Assembly (NCBI RefSeq): GCF_002104515.1
Contig: NZ_NBOE01000001.1
Coordinates: 372,001-436,000 of the forward strand
DNA: 64,000 nucleotides
Direction: 5' to 3'
From: Colwellia polaris
GTDB lineage: Bacteria > Pseudomonadota > Gammaproteobacteria > Enterobacterales > Alteromonadaceae
The notes under the pieces are model-generated. The model saw nothing but the letters and a program-made list of their open reading frames with translations. It ran no database searches and was not told the origin of the DNA. Shown here in pieces: positions 58,809-64,000 of this stretch; position 1 is the first letter of the stretch, and the number at the start of each line of letters is the position of its first letter. The translations under genes and the position numbers were made by a program.

Positions 58809-60073
58809 TGTTTGCTAATTTAATGGCTTGGATCGAACAGCGTCTGCCTCTAATGGATGCAATGAACAAACATGCCGCTCAATATCCTGCACCAAAGAAT
58901 TTTAACTTTTGGTATGTATTTGGTATTTTAGCGAGTGTTGTTTTAGTTAACCAATTACTAACAGGTGTTTGGTTGACAATGAACTATGAACCTTCAGGTG
59001 ACGGTGCATTCGCGTCAGTTGAATATATTATGCGTGATGTAGATTACGGTTGGTTGTTGCGTTATATGCACTCAACAGGTGCTTCTGCGTTTTTCGTTGT
59101 TGTATACATGCATATGTTCCGTGGCATGATGTACGGTTCGTATCAAAAACCGCGTGAATTACTGTGGTTGTTCGGTATGTTAATATTTTTAGTATTAATG
59201 GCTGAAGCCTTTATGGGTTACTTATTACCTTGGGGTAATATGTCATACTGGGGCGCACAGGTAATTATTTCTATCTTTGGCGCGATACCTGTAATTGGTG
59301 ACGATCTAACGTTATGGATCCGTGGTGATTATGTTATCTCAGGTGCAACGTTAAACCGCTTCTTTGCTTTGCATGTTATTGCACTACCATTAGTATTAGT
59401 TGTGTTAGTGTTCCTTCATATTTTAGCTTTACATGAAGTTGGTTCAAACAACCCTGATGGCACAAACATTAAAAAACCAAAAGGCAGTGTACCTCCTGAA
59501 GAGCAAAGTAAATTTACTTTCCATGAACAATATACGAAAAAATACGATATTGTCGACGCTATCCCTTTCCATCCTTATTACACAGTGAAAGATTTAGTTG
59601 CAGTTGTTATTTTCCTCATTGTTTTTTGTTGGGTCATGTTTTTTGCACCAGAAGGTGGTGGCTACTTCATTGAGGCGCCAAACTTTGAACCTGCAAATGG
59701 CTTGAAAACACCTGAGCATATCGCTCCAGTTTGGTACTTCGGTCCGTTTTATACTATTTTACGTGTTATTCCTGATAAGTTATTAGGAGCTATAGGTATG
59801 TTCGGCGCGATTATCGCTTTATTTATGTTACCTTGGTTTGACCGTGGTACAGTTAAGTCTTTACGTTACCGTTGTACTGCTCACACTGTAAACCTTATTC
59901 AATTTGCTATCTGTTTTATCGTTTTAGGCGTTTTAGGTACATTACCTGCAAACCCGTTAAACAACTTGATTGGTGCAATTGCTAGTTTCGGTTACTTTGG
60001 ATTTTTCGTTGCTATTTGGATCTACAGTAAAAATGAAAAAACTAAGCCAGTTCCAGAGAGGGTGACAGGATAA
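58808..60073 (+). CDS. petB: Cytochrome b subunit of the bc1 complex
   Basis: Cytochrome b holds two b hemes and both quinone sites. The 421-residue protein has about eight membrane helices, heme-ligand His pairs in the LLRYMHSTGASAFFVVVYMH region and in NRFFALHVIALPLVLVVLVFLH, the Qo-site PEWW-equivalent region PVWYFGPF and GYLLPWGNMSYWGA. Not a split b6-type protein. Its stop overlaps petC by one base. Confidence 0.96.
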   Translation: MFANLMAWIEQRLPLMDAMNKHAAQYPAPKNFNFWYVFGILASVVLVNQLLTGVWLTMNYEPSGDGAFASVEYIMRDVDYGWLLRYMHSTGASAFFVVVYMHMFRGMMYGSYQKPRELLWLFGMLIFLVLMAEAFMGYLLPWGNMSYWGAQVIISIFGAIPVIGDDLTLWIRGDYVISGATLNRFFALHVIALPLVLVVLVFLHILALHEVGSNNPDGTNIKKPKGSVPPEEQSKFTFHEQYTKKYDIVDAIPFHPYYTVKDLVAVVIFLIVFCWVMFFAPEGGGYFIEAPNFEPANGLKTPEHIAPVWYFGPFYTILRVIPDKLLGAIGMFGAIIALFMLPWFDRGTVKSLRYRCTAHTVNLIQFAICFIVLGVLGTLPANPLNNLIGAIASFGYFGFFVAIWIYSKNEKTKPVPERVTG

Positions 60074-60771
60074 TGAAAAAATTTATTTTAGCAGTTTTAG
60101 CTGTGCTACCTATGCTAGCGATAGCCGCTGGACCTAGTATGGATTTAGATAAAGCTAATAATGATTTACGTGATAAAGAATCTTTAAAACGTGGCTTTGA
60201 AGCTTACATTAACAATTGTTTAGCATGTCACGAATTAAAATATCAACGTTATAATCGTACGTTTGCTGATCTAGGTATTTCTGATGCTGATGGCATGGCT
60301 AATTATATGTATACCGGTGAAAAAGTCGGCGACCATATTACTAATACTATGCCTGGTAAAGAGGCGGCTAAATGGTTTGGTAGCACACCACCTGACTTAA
60401 CGCTTGAAGCACGCTTTAGAAGTCCTGATTGGATTTACACTTATCTACGTTCTTTCTATGTTGATGAGAGTCGTCCATTTGGTGTGAACAACAAGGTATT
60501 TAAAGATGTGGGTATGCCACATGTATTACAAAACCTTCAAGGTGTTCAAACTATAGATGAACACGGTAACCTTTCTGAGGCAACCGGCGGCTCAATGACA
60601 GCAGAAGAATATGATCAATTTGCTCGTGACTTGACCAACTTCTTAGAATACACCGGTGAGCCAAATAAACTTGAACGCGAAAGCATGGGTTATTGGGTTA
60701 TTGGTTTCTTATTTATCTTGTTATTCTTTGCTTACTTATTGAAGAAAGAATACTGGAGAGATGTACACTAA
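60073..60771 (+). CDS. petC: Cytochrome c1 subunit of the bc1 complex
   Basis: Cytochrome c1 accepts electrons from the Rieske protein. The 232-residue protein has a signal peptide (FILAVLAVLPMLAIAAG), the heme motif CLACH (49-53), the Met ligand in the VGMPHVL region and a C-terminal membrane anchor (about 208-225) followed by KKEYWRDVH. Terminal gene of petABC, followed by a hairpin terminator. Confidence 0.96.
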   Translation: MKKFILAVLAVLPMLAIAAGPSMDLDKANNDLRDKESLKRGFEAYINNCLACHELKYQRYNRTFADLGISDADGMANYMYTGEKVGDHITNTMPGKEAAKWFGSTPPDLTLEARFRSPDWIYTYLRSFYVDESRPFGVNNKVFKDVGMPHVLQNLQGVQTIDEHGNLSEATGGSMTAEEYDQFARDLTNFLEYTGEPNKLERESMGYWVIGFLFILLFFAYLLKKEYWRDVH

Positions 60772-60812
60772 TTATTAATATTTTTAATATAGTGTAAAGG
60801 TTAGATATTATT

Positions 60813-60843
60813 GGGGGCTTTGGCCCCCTTTGTTAGTTTTTTT
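60813..60843 (+). terminator. Terminator of petABC
   Basis: ggggg and ccccc pair with an added C-G, loop tttg, followed by a T-rich run (tttgttagttttttt), between petC and sspA. Confidence 0.8.
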
Positions 60844-60866
60844 AATTAAAGATTTTTGGAGGCATT

Positions 60867-61508
60867 ATGGCCATAGCTGCAAACAAACGCTCTGTTATGA
60901 CTTTATATTCGCATGCAGATGATATGTACAGTCATCAAACCCGCATTGTGTTGGCAGAGAAGGGTGTCGGTGTTGACATCCATTTGGTTGACTTAGCCGA
61001 TTTACCTGAGGATTTACTTGATTTAAACCCTTACGGAACTGTGCCGACGTTAATTGACCGCGAATTAGCACTTTACGAAGCATCAATTATTATTGAATAC
61101 TTAGATGAGCGTTTTCCTCATCCACCATTAATGCCGGTATATCCAGTATCACGTGGTCGTAGTCGTTTAATGATGCATCGCATTGAGCAAGATTGGTATA
61201 GCCTTGCTAAAACAATCTACAATGGTCCTGCCGATGCAGCGGCTAAAGCTCGTCAAGAACTTAAAGAAAGCTTATTAAGTGTTGCACCTATTTTAAACGA
61301 AGCTCCTTACTTTATGAGTGAAGAGTTTAGCTTAGTAGATTGTTACTTGGCACCGTTATTATGGCGTTTACCAGTAATGGGTATTGAGCTTGAAGGTGAA
61401 GGTTCTAAAGAACTAAAATCTTATATGTTGAAAGTATTTGAACGTGAGTCATTTCAAGCATCTTTAACTGAGTCTGAGCGTGAATTACGCTTTGGCGCAC
61501 CGGTTTAA
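60867..61508 (+). CDS. sspA: Stringent starvation protein A
   Basis: SspA is a GST-fold, RNA-polymerase-associated regulator that represses H-NS levels and supports acid tolerance. The 213-residue protein has the thioredoxin-like domain (SVMTLYSHADDMYSHQTRIV), LNPYGTVPTLIDRELALYEA and an all-helical C-terminal domain. It has no catalytic GST Ser/Tyr signature, as known for SspA. It pairs with sspB just downstream. Confidence 0.95.
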   Translation: MAIAANKRSVMTLYSHADDMYSHQTRIVLAEKGVGVDIHLVDLADLPEDLLDLNPYGTVPTLIDRELALYEASIIIEYLDERFPHPPLMPVYPVSRGRSRLMMHRIEQDWYSLAKTIYNGPADAAAKARQELKESLLSVAPILNEAPYFMSEEFSLVDCYLAPLLWRLPVMGIELEGEGSKELKSYMLKVFERESFQASLTESERELRFGAPV

Positions 61509-61518
61509 GTACGAAAGC

Positions 61519-62010
61519 ATGACAAACACGATGACATCAACTAAGCCTTATATTGTTAGGGCTTTTTATGACTGGATCTCAGATAATGGCTTAACACCTT
61601 ACATCGTAGTAGACGTTAATGTTTATGGCGTTATGGTGCCAATGTCTTATGTTAATGACGGTCAAATTGTGTTGAATGTATCTCTTTCTGCAGTTGGTAG
61701 TATTTCTATGGTTGGAGATACTATAGAACTTAGTGCTCGCTTTGGTGGCAAACTAGAACATATGAGCGTGCCTTATGGCGCGATAGCTGCCATTTATGCC
61801 AAAGAAAATGGTGCCGGTACTTCGCTAGAAATTGAGCACCCTGTTGAAGACGATATAGTTGAAGCACCTGCAAAGCCAGAAGCAAAAATATCTTCGGTGA
61901 AAGCGGTAGACAGCAAAGTCGATGCCAAAACATCAGGTACAGATAGTACGGGTCAAAACTCTAAAGCGAAAAAGCCAAGCTTGTCAGTTGTAAAAAACAA
62001 GCAAGATTAG
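61519..62010 (+). CDS. sspB: ClpXP adaptor SspB
   Basis: SspB delivers ssrA-tagged proteins to ClpXP. From the ATG at 61519 the protein has 163 residues: the substrate-binding domain (KPYIVRAFYDWISDNGLTPY, VNDGQIVLNVS, FGGKLEHMSVPYGAIAAIYA), a flexible acidic linker, and a C-terminal ClpX-binding tail SLSVVKNKQD, matching the ALRVVK motif of E. coli. A further ATG at 61531 is possible; an upstream reading overlaps sspA. Confidence 0.94.
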   Translation: MTNTMTSTKPYIVRAFYDWISDNGLTPYIVVDVNVYGVMVPMSYVNDGQIVLNVSLSAVGSISMVGDTIELSARFGGKLEHMSVPYGAIAAIYAKENGAGTSLEIEHPVEDDIVEAPAKPEAKISSVKAVDSKVDAKTSGTDSTGQNSKAKKPSLSVVKNKQD

Positions 62011-62106
62011 TTCGGTTGCGATTTGATACTTTAAGTGTCTAATTTAACGAGCTATTAAATCGAGAAAGCCAGATTAACTAGTACAGTTATTCAAGCATTA
62101 GAAGTT

Positions 62107-62137
62107 AAAAAAGGTAAGCATAATGCTTACCTTTTTT
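62107..62137. terminator. Bidirectional terminator between sspB and hemL
   Basis: aaggtaagca and tgcttacctt form a 10-bp stem, with an A-run before and T-run after, between convergent sspB and hemL. Confidence 0.92.
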
Positions 62138-62183
62138 GTTTTCTAGCAACTACAAAATTTGTAATTAAGCTATTTAATTCAAG

Positions 62184-63467
62184 CTATAGCTTAGCGAAAC
62201 AACGATCAGCGGCTGCCAAAGTAAATTCAATTTCAGCCTCACCGTGGGCTGTTGAAACAAAACCTGCTTCAAATGAAGATGGTGCTAAATACACGCCTTC
62301 CTCTAACATCAAATGAAAGAATCGATTAAACTTCTCACCGTCACAAGCCGTGGCTTGCGCAAAACATGTGATGTCTGTTTCAGTGGTAAAAAAGAAGCCA
62401 AACATTGCACCGACATAGTTAATGGCTAAAGATACCCCGTTTCTTTCTGCGGCAGCCTTCAAGCCCATTGCTAGCTTTTCGGTTGTATCACTAAGTAATT
62501 GATGCTTATTACCCTTACAGAGTTCGTTTAGCGATGCTAAACCTGCAGCCATAGCGATAGGGTTACCTGATAGTGTACCTGCTTGATATACAGGCCCAAC
62601 AGGCGCAATATAGTCCATGATTTCTTTTTTGCCACCAAATGCGCCAACAGGCATGCCACCACCGATAACTTTTCCAAGTGTAGTTAAATCTGGCACTATA
62701 TTGTAATGGGCTTGGGCACCACCTAAAGCAACACGAAAGCCAGTCATCACTTCATCGAAAATTAAAACGCTGCTGTATTGATCACAAATAGTACGTAAGC
62801 CTTCTAAAAAACCAGCAACTGGTGGTATACAGTTCATATTACCTGCGACAGGCTCGACAATAATACAGGCAATTTCATCACCAAATTTTTGAAAAATCTC
62901 TTTAACTTCTTCAATGTTGTTATAGCTAACTGTTAATGTGTGTTTTGCTACATCTTCAGGTATGCCTGGGGAGCTAGGTACACCCATCGTTAGCATGCCC
63001 GAGCCCGCTTTAACTAATAGAGAGTCAGCATGACCATGATAGCAGCCTTCAAATTTTAATATTTTATCACGGCCGGTAAAGCCACGTGCTAACCGAATGG
63101 CACTCATGGTGGCTTCAGTACCAGAACTTACCATACGTAATTTCTCCATTGAAGGAACAATTTCACGTACTTTTTCAGCCATCGTTATTTCTAACTCGGT
63201 AGGTGCGCCGAAGCTCAGACCACTTTGTGCTGTTTCAATGACAGCTTCTAAAATAGTAGGATGGTTATGGCCTAATATCATTGGGCCCCAAGAACCTACA
63301 TAATCGACATACTTCTTATCTTCAGCATCGAAAATATATGCACCTTGGGCCTTTTTAATAAATAACGGAATACCACCAACGCTATTAAATGCTCGAACGG
63401 GAGAGTTTACGCCACCAGGAATTACGCCTTGGGCTTCAGTAAATAATTGCTGAGAATTTTTTGTCAT
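62184..63467 (-). CDS. hemL: Glutamate-1-semialdehyde 2,1-aminomutase
   Basis: HemL converts glutamate-1-semialdehyde to 5-aminolevulinate, the precursor of heme, in the C5 pathway. The 427-residue fold-I PLP enzyme has the Schiff-base Lys266 in [18 protein letters not shown], the PLP-contacting [16 protein letters not shown] and FDEVMTGFR. Its context with petABC is heme-related. It starts 43 bases before pyrB's end on the same strand. Confidence 0.96.
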   Translation of the reverse strand: MTKNSQQLFTEAQGVIPGGVNSPVRAFNSVGGIPLFIKKAQGAYIFDAEDKKYVDYVGSWGPMILGHNHPTILEAVIETAQSGLSFGAPTELEITMAEKVREIVPSMEKLRMVSSGTEATMSAIRLARGFTGRDKILKFEGCYHGHADSLLVKAGSGMLTMGVPSSPGIPEDVAKHTLTVSYNNIEEVKEIFQKFGDEIACIIVEPVAGNMNCIPPVAGFLEGLRTICDQYSSVLIFDEVMTGFRVALGGAQAHYNIVPDLTTLGKVIGGGMPVGAFGGKKEIMDYIAPVGPVYQAGTLSGNPIAMAAGLASLNELCKGNKHQLLSDTTEKLAMGLKAAAERNGVSLAINYVGAMFGFFFTTETDITCFAQATACDGEKFNRFFHLMLEEGVYLAPSSFEAGFVSTAHGEAEIEFTLAAADRCFAKL

Positions 63468-63510
63468 AATGTTCTACTCATTGTTAATGTAACCTACAGC
63501 GAGGCTAAAA

Positions 63511-64000
63511 TTAGTATTTATTTGTGTGCCAGGTAACCGGCTTTTCATAATGGCTAAGTCTGTTTTCAACACCTAAGCTCAAGGCAAATAAAGCCATACG
63601 TACTAATACCCCATTTTGCGCTTGGCGAAATATAGCTAAATTATCAAGATCATTTAAATCGATATCGAGTTCGTTTGCTTCAGCACGAGAGTCGCGTGGT
63701 AACGGGTGCATTATAACCGTGTGTTGATGGCAGTATTGTTGATAAATTTGTCGGTTTAAACTGAAATGACCGCGGTACAAATCAGCTTCATCTTTACTAG
63801 CAAACCGTTCTTGCTGAATGCGAGTTTGATAGATAACATCACACGCTAAGTTACCTTCAATTTTATCCGTCATCACAACTTCATGGCCAGCATTAATGAG
63901 TGCATCTACAACACTATCTGGCATTTGTAATGCTTTGGGTGCAATCATGGTGACTTTAATATTATTGTATAAGCTGATTAATTTAGATAATGAATGTACA
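63511..64000 (-). CDS. pyrB: Aspartate carbamoyltransferase catalytic chain, C-terminal part, cut by the window edge
   Basis: PyrB makes N-carbamoyl-aspartate in pyrimidine synthesis. The frame is open to position 64000; the visible 162 codons begin VHSLSKLISLYNNIK and contain VIYQTRIQQERF, HPLPRD and AIFRQAQNGVLVRMALFAL, all diagnostic of the Asp-binding domain of ATCase. The Met at 63948 is internal. Roughly half the protein lies outside the window. No pyrI was seen on this side; in this orientation it would be downstream, where hemL lies instead. Confidence 0.88.
   Translation of the reverse strand, partial: VHSLSKLISLYNNIKVTMIAPKALQMPDSVVDALINAGHEVVMTDKIEGNLACDVIYQTRIQQERFASKDEADLYRGHFSLNRQIYQQYCHQHTVIMHPLPRDSRAEANELDIDLNDLDNLAIFRQAQNGVLVRMALFALSLGVENRLSHYEKPVTWHTNKY

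Overview
The window is a low-GC chromosomal segment of a gammaproteobacterium, most likely a marine member of the Alteromonadales (Colwellia/Thalassotalea-like). The evidence is E. coli-like gene neighbourhoods (yrbG-kdsDC-lptCAB-rpoN-hpf-ptsN-rapZ-ptsO facing mlaFEDCB-ibaG-murA; zapG/zapE-degQ-degS-rplM-rpsI; prkB-yhfA), an ArcA regulator next to a free-standing Hpt protein, a second-type EF-G, and AT-rich intergenic DNA. The assignment rests on gene content only. No tRNA, rRNA, CRISPR array or intact transposase was seen.

Layout. 0-5 kb: partial folE2, an Hpt protein, arcA, a membrane histidine kinase and rsmC. 5.3-11.5 kb: a tandem DsbA/HCCA-fold protein that ends at a MITE-like repeat, then a promoter, a clear lysine riboswitch with a terminator, and an operon of dapA-like, dapD-like, lysA-like and AstE/AspA-like deacylase genes. 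11.5-15 kb: darP, pmbA, mgtE. 15.3-28.4 kb: the rpoN/LPS-export operon on the minus strand and, divergently, the Mla lipid-transport operon ending in ibaG and murA. 28.5-36.5 kb: degS, a Bax-like glucosaminidase, a second MITE copy, degQ, zapG, zapE, an unrecognised exported protein, rplM-rpsI. 37-41.4 kb: a chemotaxis receptor and EF-G2. 42-56 kb: the S10, spc and alpha ribosomal operons with secY, rpmJ and rpoA. 56-64 kb: prkB, yhfA, petABC, sspAB, hemL and a partial pyrB.

Most of the window is conserved housekeeping: translation, envelope biogenesis, periplasmic proteolysis and the respiratory bc1 complex. RNA-level control is readable in several places: the lysine riboswitch, an L4-type attenuator hairpin before rpsJ, the S4-binding alpha leader before rpsM, and a long rplM leader. 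The ribosomal promoters share a consensus -10 followed by a GC-rich discriminator.

The part most worth following up is the lysine-riboswitch operon. It holds the entry, acylation and decarboxylation steps of a DAP/lysine-type route plus a zinc deacylase unrelated to DapE, and lacks dapB, dapF and the aminotransferase. It may be a lysine-repressed partial duplicate of the lysine pathway with a substitute desuccinylase, or a route to a lysine-like metabolite. Second are the two related terminal-inverted-repeat elements without transposase, one of which supplies the stop codon of the gene before it.
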